Part shown: piece by piece, positions 23,593 through 32,649 of the stretch
Layout of the letters: each line of letters starts with the position of its first letter
Numbering within the stretch: the stretch's first letter is position 1
DNA from: Amycolatopsis sp. WAC 01376
Lineage (GTDB): Bacteria > Actinomycetota > Actinomycetes > Mycobacteriales > Pseudonocardiaceae
Direction of reading: 5' to 3'
Assembly (NCBI RefSeq): GCF_003947415.1
Contig: NZ_QHKL01000002.1
Location: forward strand, 372,001-436,000
DNA: 64,000 nucleotides
Position numbers and translations under genes: made by a program
The notes under the pieces: model-generated
Database searches by the model: none
What the model was told of the DNA's origin: nothing
What the model saw: only the letters and a program-made list of their open reading frames with translations

Positions 23593-25374
23593 TCAGTCGG
23601 CCACCGGGGCGAGCTTGCCCGCCTGCCAGGCAGCACGCCGCTCGGCCTGCAGCACCGGGTCCGCGACCGGAGCGGCCGACAGCAGGCGACGGGTGTAGTC
23701 CTCGCGCGGCGAGTGCAGTACCTGGTCACGCGTGCCGACCTCGACCAGCTTGCCGTACTGCATCACCGCGACGCGGTCGGCGAGCAGGTCGACGACGGCG
23801 AGGTCGTGGCTGATGAACAGGCAGGCGAACTGCAGCGAGCGCTGCAGGTCGAGGAACAGGTCCAGCACGCGGGCCTGCACCGACACGTCCAGCGCCGAGG
23901 TCGGCTCGTCCGCGATCAGCAGCGCCGGGTCGAGCGAGAGCGCCCGCGCGATGGCGACGCGCTGGCGCTGGCCGCCGGACAGCTCGTGCGGGTACCGGTT
24001 GCGGTAGTGGCCGCCGAGCTCGACCTTGTCCAAAAGGGACGCCACGCGCTCGTTCAGGGCCTTGCCCTGCAGGAACTTGTGCAGCACCATCGGCTCGGCG
24101 ATCGATTCGCCGATGGTCATCTTCGGGTCCAGTGTGGACGCCGGGTCCTGGAACACGATCGAGAAGTAGCGGCGCAGCGGGCGCAGCTCCTTGTTCGACA
24201 TGTTCGTGATGTCCTTGCCCGCGATCGACACGGTGCCCGAGGTCGGGGTCAGCAGGCGGATCGCGCAGCGGCCGACCGTCGACTTGCCGGAACCGGATTC
24301 GCCGACCAGGCCGACGATCTCGCCCTTGGCGATGCTCAGCGAGACGTCGTCCACCGCGCGGTTCTTCGCCTGGCCGCGGCGGCCCGGGTACTCCAGCACG
24401 AGGTTCTTGATCTCGAGCGCCGGGGCGTCCGCCTCGATCACGGCTTCCAGCTCGGCGTCGGCGAGCCGGATCTCCTCGGCGATCTTCGAGGCCTCGTCGC
24501 TGTCGGCGTCGATGCCGGAGTCGTCGAGCAGGCGGCGTCCTTCGGGGCGCTGGCCGAGCACGGGAACGGCGGCGAGCAGTTTGCGGGTGTACTCCACCTG
24601 CGGCGACGCGAACAGGTCGCGCACCGGCGCCTGCTCGACGATGTTGCCCTGGTACATCACGACCACGCGGTCGGCGAGGTCGGCGACGACACCCATGTCG
24701 TGCGTGATCAGCACGATCGCGGTGTTGAGGGTGTCACGCAGCTTGCGCAGCAGGCCGAGGATCTCCGCCTGCACGGTGACGTCGAGGGCCGTGGTGGGCT
24801 CGTCGGCGATGATCACCTTCGGGTCGCACGAGATCGCCATCGCGATGACGACGCGCTGCCGCAGACCGCCGGAGAGCTGGTGCGGGTACTGCTTGAAGCG
24901 CAGCGGCGGGTTCGGGATGCCGACCATCTCGAGCAGCTCGATGGCGCGCTTGTCGGCGGCTTCCTTCGAGATGTCCTGGTGCGAGCGGAGCGCCTCGCGC
25001 AGCTGCCAGCCGACGGTGTAGACCGGGTTCAGCGCGGTCATCGGCTCCTGGAAGATCATCGCGACCTGGTTGCCGCGGATCTTCTGGAGGTCCTTCTCCT
25101 TGAGGTCGGCCAGGTTGCGGTCGCCGAGGCGAAGCTCGCCGGCGATCCGGCTCGTCTTCGGGAGCAGCCCGAGCACCGACATCGAGGTCACCGACTTGCC
25201 GGAACCGGACTCACCGACCACCGCGACGATCTCGCCCGGCTTGACGTCGAATCCGATGCCCTTGACGGCGTCGACCACGCCGTCGTCGGTCGGGAACGAG
25301 ACGCTGAGGTCGGAGATGGACAGAACCGAACCCGACACGCCGCCGAGGTCCGACGATGCTGCTTCAGTGCTCAC
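23593..25374 (-). CDS. Peptide ABC transporter ATP-binding protein, fused DppD-DppF (two ATPase domains)
   Basis: 593 residues from GTG at 25374. It has two complete nucleotide-binding domains. The first has GESGSGKSVTS, LSGGLRQRVVIAMA and VIIADEPTTALD; the second has GESGSGKSTVG, LSGGQRQRVAIARA and LLIADEPTSALD. They are joined by an acidic linker of about 40 residues (DADSDEASKIAEEIRLADAE). One polypeptide thus replaces the DppD/DppF pair and should power the permeases encoded convergently. Being on the other strand from dppABC, it needs its own promoter, shared divergently with mshB. Confidence 0.9.
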   Translation of the reverse strand: MSTEAASSDLGGVSGSVLSISDLSVSFPTDDGVVDAVKGIGFDVKPGEIVAVVGESGSGKSVTSMSVLGLLPKTSRIAGELRLGDRNLADLKEKDLQKIRGNQVAMIFQEPMTALNPVYTVGWQLREALRSHQDISKEAADKRAIELLEMVGIPNPPLRFKQYPHQLSGGLRQRVVIAMAISCDPKVIIADEPTTALDVTVQAEILGLLRKLRDTLNTAIVLITHDMGVVADLADRVVVMYQGNIVEQAPVRDLFASPQVEYTRKLLAAVPVLGQRPEGRRLLDDSGIDADSDEASKIAEEIRLADAELEAVIEADAPALEIKNLVLEYPGRRGQAKNRAVDDVSLSIAKGEIVGLVGESGSGKSTVGRCAIRLLTPTSGTVSIAGKDITNMSNKELRPLRRYFSIVFQDPASTLDPKMTIGESIAEPMVLHKFLQGKALNERVASLLDKVELGGHYRNRYPHELSGGQRQRVAIARALSLDPALLIADEPTSALDVSVQARVLDLFLDLQRSLQFACLFISHDLAVVDLLADRVAVMQYGKLVEVGTRDQVLHSPREDYTRRLLSAAPVADPVLQAERRAAWQAGKLAPVAD

Positions 25375-25531
25375 CAAGATGCCCTTCGTGGGGGTACATA
25401 TGGTCACGGCGCATCGGCCATGACTCGCGCGAGGATAACCGAGAGTCGCCCGACTAAGGTCGGTGCTCGGGGCTTCCGTTCCCGACACCCTATAAAGGAA
25501 AGCGCGCCGTGTTCGAATTAGTCTTCAAGCC

Positions 25532-26365
25532 GTGATCTCCGACCGGCCCAAATTGCTCCTCGTACACGCCCATCCGGACGATGAGAGCATCACCACCGGC
25601 GGCACCATCGCGCGCTACGCGGCGGAAGGCGCCGAAGTGACCGTCGTCACGTGCACTCTCGGTGAGGAAGGCGAGATCATCCCGCCGTCCCTCGGCGGGC
25701 TCGGTTCGTGGGCTTCCGATCAGCTCGGCGGCTACCGCGCGGGCGAGCTGGCGTCGGCCTGCGCGGCGCTGGGCGTCTCCCGGCACCGGTATCTCGGCGG
25801 CATCGGCCGCTGGCGTGACTCGGGGATGGCCGGGACGCCGTCCGCGGCCCATCCGCGCGCGTTCTCCGGCGGTGACCTCGACGAGCAGGCGGCTCAGCTC
25901 GCGGAGATCCTGGACGAGGTCCGGCCCCAGGTCGTCGTCACGTATGACGCTTTCGGGGGTTACGGGCATCCCGACCACATCCGCGCGCACGAGGTCACCA
26001 TGGCCGCGGCGCCGAAGGCCGAGTCGGTCGAGCGGGTCTTCCACACTGTTTCTTCTCGCGACGCGGTCGCGGCCGGGCTCGCCGCGCTGCGCGGACGCTC
26101 GTCGTTCCAGGTCCCGGAAGACGGCGAACTGCCGGTGACGCCGGACGAGACCATCACGACCGTCCTCGACGTCGGCGCGCACATCCCGGCGAAGGCCGCC
26201 GCGTTGCGGGCGCACGAGACCCAGGTCAGCGTGCCCGCCCTCGCCGACCACTTCGCGCTGAGCAACGACGTCGCGCAGCCGATCACCCCGAACGAGTACT
26301 TCGTGCTCGCCCACGGACCGGCCGAAGGTGCCGCGGCCGATCTGTTCGGGGGACTCGCGAAGTGA
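25532..26365 (+). CDS. mshB: N-acetyl-1-D-myo-inositol-2-amino-2-deoxy-alpha-D-glucopyranoside deacetylase
   Basis: 277 residues. A zinc-dependent deacetylase of the PIG-L/LmbE family that removes acetate from GlcNAc-inositol in mycothiol synthesis. AHPDDES at 13-19 supplies the metal His/Asp and catalytic Asp, and GHPDH at 145-149 supplies the second metal-binding group. FGGYGHPDHIRAH and ALRAHETQV are MshB-typical. GTG start. Mycothiol is the actinobacterial thiol buffer, so this gene supports the taxonomic assignment. It overlaps the next gene by 4 bp (GTGA). Confidence 0.95.
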   Translation: MISDRPKLLLVHAHPDDESITTGGTIARYAAEGAEVTVVTCTLGEEGEIIPPSLGGLGSWASDQLGGYRAGELASACAALGVSRHRYLGGIGRWRDSGMAGTPSAAHPRAFSGGDLDEQAAQLAEILDEVRPQVVVTYDAFGGYGHPDHIRAHEVTMAAAPKAESVERVFHTVSSRDAVAAGLAALRGRSSFQVPEDGELPVTPDETITTVLDVGAHIPAKAAALRAHETQVSVPALADHFALSNDVAQPITPNEYFVLAHGPAEGAAADLFGGLAK

Positions 26366-26787
26366 CCGAGCCGTCACCGCCGCTCACTTCGCGACAGCGC
26401 CTGCTGCTCGCCTTGCTGGCCTTCGACGCCTTCTTGCTCGGACTGCTCGAACTGTTCTTCCTGCCGCTCCGGCTCGACGGGATCGTGCTGCCGAAGCTCG
26501 GTGACTTCCCGATGCCGGTGACCGTGGTGCTCGCGGTGATCACCACCCCGTTGCTGGTGCGGACGACCGCGAAAGTGGTGCGGCCCTCCTTTTCGGTGAT
26601 TCCGCTGCTCGTCTGGGTACTAGTCGTACTCGGAATGGGCGTGACCGGTCCCGGTGGTGATCTGGTGCTGATACAGGACTGGCGCGCACTGCTGCTGATC
26701 GGCGGCGGGGCGTTGCCGGGAGCACTGGCGCTGGGTGGCGGTCTGGGCAATGCGGCGAAGGTCGCGAAGGGAGTCAGCAGTGGGTGA
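26362..26787 (+). CDS. Conserved four-helix membrane protein downstream of mshB
   Basis: 141 residues with four hydrophobic segments: about 13-36, 50-68, 78-96 and 105-125. It begins with a polar N-terminus (TEPSPPLTSRQR). No catalytic motif is visible. Translationally coupled to mshB by a GTGA overlap and overlapping the next gene by 8 bp. The tight coupling suggests a role linked to the same transcript, but none can be assigned. Confidence 0.75.
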   Translation: MTEPSPPLTSRQRLLLALLAFDAFLLGLLELFFLPLRLDGIVLPKLGDFPMPVTVVLAVITTPLLVRTTAKVVRPSFSVIPLLVWVLVVLGMGVTGPGGDLVLIQDWRALLLIGGGALPGALALGGGLGNAAKVAKGVSSG

Positions 26788-27571
26788 AGCGATTTCGGAC
26801 CGCCAGGTCGTGGCGGTGCTGCGGCCGTTCGTCCGCGCCTGCGGGCCGATGGTCGACGCGCTGCGTGACGCGGATCCGTTCGGCTTGCAGGCCAGGGGGC
26901 GTCGCCACGAGGATCTGGACGGCGTCGAACCGGGGCTGAAGGACAAGCTGCTCAACGGGATCACCTCGGTGAAGGTGCCCGGCACCGCGGCGTGGGCCGA
27001 GATGTCGAACTACCAGCGGACCGACTGGTGGGTGAACCGGGTCGGCCGGTTCACCGCGCTGATCACCGCGATCCCCGGTCTCGGCGGCGCGCTCGCCGAC
27101 CGGCTGCCCGTGCAGGACGCGCTCGGCTCGGCGGCGCAGGGGATGTTGCTGTGCGCGATCGCGGGGGAGTACGGCGTGACCGACGTCGGCGCCCGGGTCC
27201 GGCTGATCGCGTGGGTGCTCTTCGAACGCGACATCGATCCGGTGATCGCGGCGGGCAAACACGCCGAACACGACAAGGCCGCCGAAGACGACGAAGCGGC
27301 GAAGCTCACCGAAGAACTCGACGACGCGAAGAAGAAGCACGGCAAGGTCACCCTGAAGGCGGCCGCCGGCACGCTGTGGCGGCTCGGGCGGGGACTTTTG
27401 GGCATCGTCGACGAACTCGAGAAGCGGCCTCGTGGCCGTCTTTTCCACCGTGCGCTCGGGAAGCTGCCGGTGGTCGGCATGGCGGGCGACTACCTCGGCG
27501 AGCGGTCCGGCCTCAAACGCGTCTGGAAGCGGGCGCACGAATGGTTCACCGAGCACCCCGAAGGCAAGTGA
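26780..27571 (+). CDS. Conserved hypothetical protein (third gene of the mshB operon)
   Basis: 263 residues from GTG at 26780, chosen because GAAGGGAG lies just upstream; an upstream frame extension lacks such a site. Recognisable parts are a Trp-rich segment (AEMSNYQRTDWWVNRVGRF), a hydrophobic stretch near 85-135 (ALITAIPGLGGALADRLP), and a charged, probably coiled-coil stretch near 165-195 (KAAEDDEAAKLTEELDDAKK). No enzyme motif is recognised. Likely a membrane-associated protein made with the preceding gene. Confidence 0.78.
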   Translation: MGEAISDRQVVAVLRPFVRACGPMVDALRDADPFGLQARGRRHEDLDGVEPGLKDKLLNGITSVKVPGTAAWAEMSNYQRTDWWVNRVGRFTALITAIPGLGGALADRLPVQDALGSAAQGMLLCAIAGEYGVTDVGARVRLIAWVLFERDIDPVIAAGKHAEHDKAAEDDEAAKLTEELDDAKKKHGKVTLKAAAGTLWRLGRGLLGIVDELEKRPRGRLFHRALGKLPVVGMAGDYLGERSGLKRVWKRAHEWFTEHPEGK

Positions 27572-27575
27572 TCGC

Positions 27576-28352
27576 TCACTTCCAGAACATGAACGCGTCT
27601 TGTCCATATTGGGCGGCGAGCGTGAACCCTCCGACGGAGTCGAAGACCGCGTAGGACCCCTGCCACAGCAACGAGCTGGCTCCGGGTACGAGGAACAGCA
27701 CGGCGAACAGCACGAGCGGCGCCCACGGCCGGGCCTTCGCGCCGAACTCGCGCGCGCCGGGCGAAAGGTACGGCTCGATCGCGCCCCAGCCGTCGAGACC
27801 GGGGATCGGCAGGATGTTCAAGATGAACGTGACGATCTGAAGCAGCGCCAGGAACGAGATCCCGATCACGAGACCGGACGACATCGGCACCAGCGCGACG
27901 AGAAGCGTCAGCACCACGCCGACGCCGAGGTTGCTCAGCGGCCCGGCGAGCGAAACCCACGACTGGACACTGCGCGACCGCAGCCGTCCGTGTTCGATCC
28001 AGACCGCGCCACCCGGCAGCGGGATGCCGCCGATGAAGAGGAATACCAACGGCAGGATGATGGACAGTGCCGGATCCGTGTATTTCCGGACGTCCATGGA
28101 CAGGTAACCCTTGTGGGCGACGCTGCTGTCACCACCGCGGAACGCCACGACCGCGTGGCCGAACTCGTGGAGCGTCAGTGACGCGACCCAGCCGCCCGCG
28201 ACGAGCAAGACGACACCGATGATGATGAGCGGGTCGTACTTCTGGCTGGAAATAGTGGTCGTGTCACCGAAAGCCGCCAGTACACCGCCCAGGACGGTGA
28301 CCGCGAGGATGCCGAGGAAGATCGGGCTTGGCCGCACTGCTGATCTCTGCAC
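27576..28352 (-). CDS. Site-2 protease family (M50) intramembrane metalloprotease
   Basis: 258 residues with about six membrane spans. HEFGH at 62-66 in the second helix is the zinc-binding HExxH motif, and NILPIPGLDGWG near 178-189 carries the third-ligand Asp of the NPxPxxDG-type motif. There is no PDZ domain, so it belongs to the short SpoIVFB/Rv-type group. Such proteases cut membrane-bound regulators. Its substrate is not evident. It is convergent with the mshB operon and divergent from whiB. Confidence 0.87.
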   Translation of the reverse strand: MQRSAVRPSPIFLGILAVTVLGGVLAAFGDTTTISSQKYDPLIIIGVVLLVAGGWVASLTLHEFGHAVVAFRGGDSSVAHKGYLSMDVRKYTDPALSIILPLVFLFIGGIPLPGGAVWIEHGRLRSRSVQSWVSLAGPLSNLGVGVVLTLLVALVPMSSGLVIGISFLALLQIVTFILNILPIPGLDGWGAIEPYLSPGAREFGAKARPWAPLVLFAVLFLVPGASSLLWQGSYAVFDSVGGFTLAAQYGQDAFMFWK

Positions 28353-28442
28353 CCCTCCAGTCTTCCGTATGCCCGATGTGAAGTTCTCGGCGTGTCCCCT
28401 TGCGCGATGGGGCGCGGGTATCCCCCGAACTCGCTACTCCGC

Positions 28443-28471
28443 TTGACCTGACCGCACTACACGGGTGTAAT
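28443..28471 (+). promoter_or_regulatory. Sigma-70-like promoter of whiB
   Basis: TTGACC (28443-28448) and TGTAAT (28466-28471) are 17 bp apart, the optimal spacing. Transcription should start near 28477-28479, which almost coincides with the GTG/ATG at 28476/28479. A palindromic ACACGGGTGT and TCACAGTGA overlap the -10 region and could be an operator. Confidence 0.7.
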
Positions 28472-28508
28472 CACAGTGATGTCATTCGTCGCTGGAAGGG
28501 GGCGGCGG

Positions 28509-28892
28509 ATGGTGTTTCAACACCGCCAGCCTGGGGAGTGCGTGGACAGCGAGGAGGCGGACGTGCGGTTGGAAGCAGATGGAAGGGAATGGGGGCAAGT
28601 CGTGGGTTGGGGTGAGGTCCCGGAGCAGCAACTGGGCGATCTCACCGAGCTTTTCGACGATGCCTCCGCGGAAGAGCAGGACTGGCAGGAACGGGCCCTC
28701 TGTGCGCAGACGGACCCGGAGGCGTTCTTCCCGGAGAAGGGCGGCTCCACCCGCGAAGCCAAGCGGATCTGCCTCGGTTGCGAGGTCAAGGACGAGTGCC
28801 TCGAGTACGCCCTCGCGCATGACGAGCGGTTCGGTATTTGGGGCGGGCTCTCCGAACGTGAGCGTAGGAAACTGAAAAAGCGAGCTGTGTGA
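28509..28892 (+). CDS. whiB2: WhiB-family iron-sulfur transcription factor, WhiB2/WhmD type
   Basis: 127 residues from ATG at 28509, preceded by GGAAGGGGG. Four conserved cysteines (C65, C88, C91, C97) hold a 4Fe-4S cluster, followed by GIWGGLSERERRKLKKRAV, the family's turn and basic DNA-binding tail. Gene order toward manB and mtrA equals that of mycobacterial whiB2, a cell-division and septation regulator that works with the housekeeping sigma factor. A longer form starting at 28476 or 28479 is possible if the transcript is leaderless. Confidence 0.92.
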   Translation: MVFQHRQPGECVDSEEADVRLEADGREWGQVVGWGEVPEQQLGDLTELFDDASAEEQDWQERALCAQTDPEAFFPEKGGSTREAKRICLGCEVKDECLEYALAHDERFGIWGGLSERERRKLKKRAV

Positions 28893-28894
28893 CG

Positions 28895-28929
28895 GCGATC
28901 TCCGGTGGCCCCCGTGCGCCGGAGATCGC
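28895..28929 (+). terminator. Hairpin downstream of whiB
   Basis: GCGATCTCCGG (28895-28905) pairs perfectly with CCGGAGATCGC (28919-28929), 2 bases after the whiB stop. There is no long U-run, but the position fits a terminator. Confidence 0.65.
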
Positions 28930-29025
28930 TTCCGCCCGCTTCCACATAGTGGGGCCACCAACGGGTGACAGGGTCGCGTCGTAGGGTGGCGGCACTCGAC
29001 TTCGCCGCCACATCTGGAGTGCCCG

Positions 29026-32000
29026 TTGTCTCGCACTGCCGCGTCACCTGCGCTGCGCACGGTCCCCGTACTGGCCATTGTGGTCTGTCACAACGGCGAG
29101 AACTGGTTGCCACTGGCGCTTTCCGCGCTGCGGCGCAGCGGCGTCCGGCCGCGGCACATCCTCGCGGTCGACACCGGTTCCACTGACCGGACCGCGCAAA
29201 TCCTCGCCGACGCGGCGTCTGTCGGCGAAGCGCCGGTCTTGGACGGAATTCTCACACTTTCCCGTGATGTCGGCTTCGGCGCCGCCGTCGGCGAGGCCGT
29301 CGAGCACGCCGTCGAACGCTGGGGTGACCCCGGCGGCTGGCTCTGGCTGCTGCACGACGACTGCGCGCCGGAACCCGACTGTCTCGAAAATCTGTTGGCA
29401 GCGGCCGAAAACGAGCCCGAGGCGACGGTGCTCGGTCCGCTCGCGGTGGACTGGAGCGATCCGCGGCTCATCGTCGAAGCCGGGCTGTCGACCGACGCCA
29501 TCGGCCACCGGCAGCAGATCTCACCCGATGAGACCGACACCGCGGTGCTCGCCGTGCCGAGCGCGGGATCGCTGGTGCGGCGCGAAGTCTGGCACGACCT
29601 CGGCGGCTACGACCCCGGATTTCCCTTGCTGCGCGAGGATCTCGACTTCGGCTGGCGTGCCAACGCCGCCGGCGGCCGCGTGCTTTCGGTGCCGGCGGCC
29701 CGGCTCCGGCACGCTCGCGCGCTCAGCACCGGGCAACGCGAACCGGACGCCCTCGGCCTTCCCCTCGCGACGGCGAACCGCGCGCACGGGCTCCGGGTGT
29801 TCCTCGTCAATTGCTCCCCACTGTCCTTTTGGTTCGGCCTTTTTCGAATTCCGGTCTTCGCGGTGTTGCGGGCGCTGGCGTTCCTGCTGTTGCGGCGCAC
29901 CGGCGAGGCGGGCGCGGAACTCGCGGCCACCTGGTACCTGCTGCGCGCCGTCGGCGGGCTGCGCGCGGCCCGCGCCGGACGCCGGAAGACCGGCGGTGTC
30001 CGCGGTCTGTTCACCGGGCGGATGACGCGGCTGCGCAACGCCGTCCGCGCCGGTGTCGTCGGCCTCGTCCGGCGTGGGGTGGAACGGGATTTCGCGCTCG
30101 GGACGGTGCCTGAAAGCGCGGATCAGGAAGGGGCCTGGATCCCGCCGGAGGCCGTGAAGGCCGGGCAGGATCGTCCCGTCGGCCCTGGCGCGCTGCCCGC
30201 GGGCGCGATGCGCGGGGTCGGCTCGCGGGGGACGGGTCTGCGGCGGCCCAGCGCGGTCGTCGCTGTCGCGGTTCCCGAGAAATCCACTTCGGAGGGTCCG
30301 AAACCGTCCCCGGTGCCGCGTGACGGCGGCAGGCGGCCGGAACCGGAACTCGTGTTCGTCGAGGTCGACCGGAAGCGCGTGCTCGGCGCGACCGTGTTCG
30401 CGCCGCCGGTGATCGTGCTCGTGGCGCTGACGGCGCTCGCGTTGGTGATCAACGGTTCCCGGCTCGGGCTCGATCTGTTCGGCGGGAAGCTGCTGCCGGT
30501 CGGCGGGCTCGGCGAGATCTGGTCGTCGTATCTCGCGCCGTGGCACGCGGTCGCCGGCGGGACGGCGAGTCCCGCGCCCGCGACGCTGCCGGTGCTGGGC
30601 ACCCTCGGCGCGATCTTCACGCCGATCGGCGGACCCGCGGCGCTGGTCGCGATCCTGCTGATCGGCGACATCCCGCTCGCCGCCCTGAGCGCGTACGCCG
30701 CCACTCGGCACCTTCGCGTGCGTCGCTGGGTTCGGGCCGTCGTCGCTGCGGCGTACGGCGTGCTTCCCGCGGCGACGGCTTCGGTCGCACAGGGACGGCT
30801 CGACGTCGTCGTCGTGCATCTGCTGCTGCCGCTGGTGATCGCGGGCATCGTCGGGCTGCTGGTCCGCGCGGACTCGCGATGGCTGCACGTTTCCGCGCTG
30901 AGCGCGATCGGGCTGGCGCTGATCGGCGCCTTCTCGCCGCTGGCGCACGCGCTGGCCGTGGTCGGCCTGGTGATCGGGTTCGTGGTGCTGCCTTCGCCGA
31001 CCGGGCTCGCGCGGCGGATCGCGTCGGTCGGCATCGTGGTCTTCCTGCCGCTGGCGTTGCTGCTGCCGTGGCCGAGTGTGCTGCTGCGGCATCCGGAACT
31101 GCTGCTGCACGGGCTCGGCGGTGGTGCCACGGCCGCGTCCGGGGCGGACCTCGCCGGACTGGACCCTGGCGGTCCCGGCGCGTGGCCGATCGGGGTGGCG
31201 CTGGTCGCGGCCGCGATCGTCGCCTTGGTCGTCCGGCCGTCGAAGGGCGCGGGCGGCGGTGTCGCGGTCGTCGTGCTGGGGGTGCTCGGCCTCGTGGCGG
31301 TGCGGTTCGTGGCGGTGACGCCGATGTCGGGCGGCGCGCGCGCGACCGGGTACGCCGGGGTGCCGCTGCTGGTGATCAGCGCGGGATTGCTGTGGACGGT
31401 GCTGGCGACCTGGCAGCGGGGCGGGTCCGGTGTCGACCCGGCGCCGTGGCTGGCGAAGGTCACGGCCGTGGCCGGGGTGCTGGTGCTGCTCGCGCTGGCG
31501 ACCGGTGCGGTCGTCGCCGGACGGGAAGGACCTTTGCGTTCGGGTGAGCGTCCTTCGCTCGCTCCGGAGATTTCCGCGGAGCTGGCCGCGAGCGGGCGTT
31601 CGGTGCTGGTGATCGGTGACCTCGCCCGGCAGACCGGTGGGCGGTTGCCGAGTTTCGGCGACGACGAACTCGCGCCGACGCCGGGCAGCGCCGATCGGCT
31701 CGCCTCGTGGCGCCGGGACCTTCTGCAAGGCTCGCCGGACGCGGTCAAACAGGCGTTCGCGGCGGCTTTGGCCTCGGGGGTCTCGTATGTCGTTCTGCCG
31801 AGCGGTGCCGACGGCGGTGCTTTCGTCGAACTCGCGCGTGACCTGGTCGCCCCGGCGGCGCCGACTTCGGACGGGCGTCCGGTGCTTCGCCTGGTGCCGG
31901 CCGGTGGGCAGGTGGCGTTGATCTCCCCGGAACTGGCGCAGGCCGCCGTGACCGGGAAGGGCGCGCCCGGCGCGTCGCCCGGGGTGGCTCCGGTGCAGGC

Positions 32001-32289
32001 CGGGCTGCCGGACGTGCGGGTGCGCGTCTCGGAAGGGCCGACCGGGCGGCTGCTCGTGCTGGCCGCGGAGTTCGAGGCCGGCTGGCAGGCGAGCGTGGAC
32101 GGCAAAGCCGTGCCGATCGTGCGGGCTTGGGGCCACCAGGTCGCGGTCTCGGTGCCGCCTACGCCTTCGGAGGTGGTGGTGGAGCACCAGGGCACCACGC
32201 GGAACCTGCTGCTGCTGGCGCAGGTGGCGGCGGTGCTGTTCACGCTGCTGACCGCCGTGCCTACGCGGAGGCGACCCAGGGTTTCTTGA
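29026..32289 (+). CDS. Large membrane glycosyltransferase (GT2 domain fused to multi-span membrane region)
   Basis: 1087 residues from TTG at 29026 (GGAG 6 bases upstream). Residues about 15-250 form a GT2 domain: AIVVCHNGENWLPLALSALR, AVDTGSTDRT, LLHDDCAPEP as the DxD-like site and REDLDFGWRANAAG. Then come paired helices, a basic linker, roughly ten membrane helices (about 450-850) and a C-terminal extracytoplasmic domain (LVLAAEFEAGWQASVDGKA). It probably adds or moves sugars for envelope polysaccharide or arabinogalactan-type polymers. Donor and acceptor are unknown. It lies between whiB2 and the mannose genes. Confidence 0.82.
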   Translation: MSRTAASPALRTVPVLAIVVCHNGENWLPLALSALRRSGVRPRHILAVDTGSTDRTAQILADAASVGEAPVLDGILTLSRDVGFGAAVGEAVEHAVERWGDPGGWLWLLHDDCAPEPDCLENLLAAAENEPEATVLGPLAVDWSDPRLIVEAGLSTDAIGHRQQISPDETDTAVLAVPSAGSLVRREVWHDLGGYDPGFPLLREDLDFGWRANAAGGRVLSVPAARLRHARALSTGQREPDALGLPLATANRAHGLRVFLVNCSPLSFWFGLFRIPVFAVLRALAFLLLRRTGEAGAELAATWYLLRAVGGLRAARAGRRKTGGVRGLFTGRMTRLRNAVRAGVVGLVRRGVERDFALGTVPESADQEGAWIPPEAVKAGQDRPVGPGALPAGAMRGVGSRGTGLRRPSAVVAVAVPEKSTSEGPKPSPVPRDGGRRPEPELVFVEVDRKRVLGATVFAPPVIVLVALTALALVINGSRLGLDLFGGKLLPVGGLGEIWSSYLAPWHAVAGGTASPAPATLPVLGTLGAIFTPIGGPAALVAILLIGDIPLAALSAYAATRHLRVRRWVRAVVAAAYGVLPAATASVAQGRLDVVVVHLLLPLVIAGIVGLLVRADSRWLHVSALSAIGLALIGAFSPLAHALAVVGLVIGFVVLPSPTGLARRIASVGIVVFLPLALLLPWPSVLLRHPELLLHGLGGGATAASGADLAGLDPGGPGAWPIGVALVAAAIVALVVRPSKGAGGGVAVVVLGVLGLVAVRFVAVTPMSGGARATGYAGVPLLVISAGLLWTVLATWQRGGSGVDPAPWLAKVTAVAGVLVLLALATGAVVAGREGPLRSGERPSLAPEISAELAASGRSVLVIGDLARQTGGRLPSFGDDELAPTPGSADRLASWRRDLLQGSPDAVKQAFAAALASGVSYVVLPSGADGGAFVELARDLVAPAAPTSDGRPVLRLVPAGGQVALISPELAQAAVTGKGAPGASPGVAPVQAGLPDVRVRVSEGPTGRLLVLAAEFEAGWQASVDGKAVPIVRAWGHQVAVSVPPTPSEVVVEHQGTTRNLLLLAQVAAVLFTLLTAVPTRRRPRVS

Positions 32290-32305
32290 GGCTTTCGGCT
32301 TCGCT

Positions 32306-32358
32306 GTCCTGAAGGTGCCCTTTGAGACGTTGAGCGTCCCAAAGGTGCCCTTCAGGAC
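32306..32358. repeat. Imperfect hairpin downstream of the glycosyltransferase gene
   Basis: GTCCTGAAGG (32306-32315) pairs with CCTTCAGGAC (32349-32358), and the inner parts pair with a few mismatches. The arms also contain the direct repeat AAGGTGCCCTT. It resembles the other families in its AAGG...CCTT theme but is less regular, perhaps an older copy. Confidence 0.6.
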
Positions 32359-32427
32359 GCTCGCGCTGCCGAGCTCCTGCTCCAGCCCCGGCCAGCCCCT
32401 GATGCCGGATGCCCCCTGATGCCGGAT

Positions 32428-32480
32428 GCCCCCAATGTGGCATTGGGGACACTCACCGTCCCCAATGCCACATTGGGGGC
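32428..32480. repeat. 23-bp perfect hairpin with internal palindromes
   Basis: A 23-bp perfect inverted repeat (32428-32450 and 32458-32480) with the loop ACTCACC. Each arm is itself nearly palindromic (CCCCAATGTGGCATTGGGG), so cruciform folding is possible. Just upstream is a tandem direct repeat of CCTGATGCCGGATGCCCC (about 32398-32429). No gene lies between 32290 and 32649; this region ends two convergent genes. Confidence 0.8.
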
Positions 32481-32649
32481 GCCCGCTTTCAGCGTCCGGC
32501 CTCTCTCTGGAGTTGTCCACAGCCCTTTCCGCTTGTGGACAACTTCGCCCTCCGGTCCCGTTTCCGCAGGTCCCGTCGCTACCCTGCGATACGCTGGGCT
32601 GGGGACGCCCCCCGGGGAAGGGCGGGGGCTGGGGTGCGGAGGGTGAGGG

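Noticed and set aside
29521..32520. 999-codon and 739-codon minus-strand frames opposite the glycosyltransferase.
   Set aside because: Low-complexity Arg/Pro/Ser translation without start signals, antisense to a gene with GT2 motifs.
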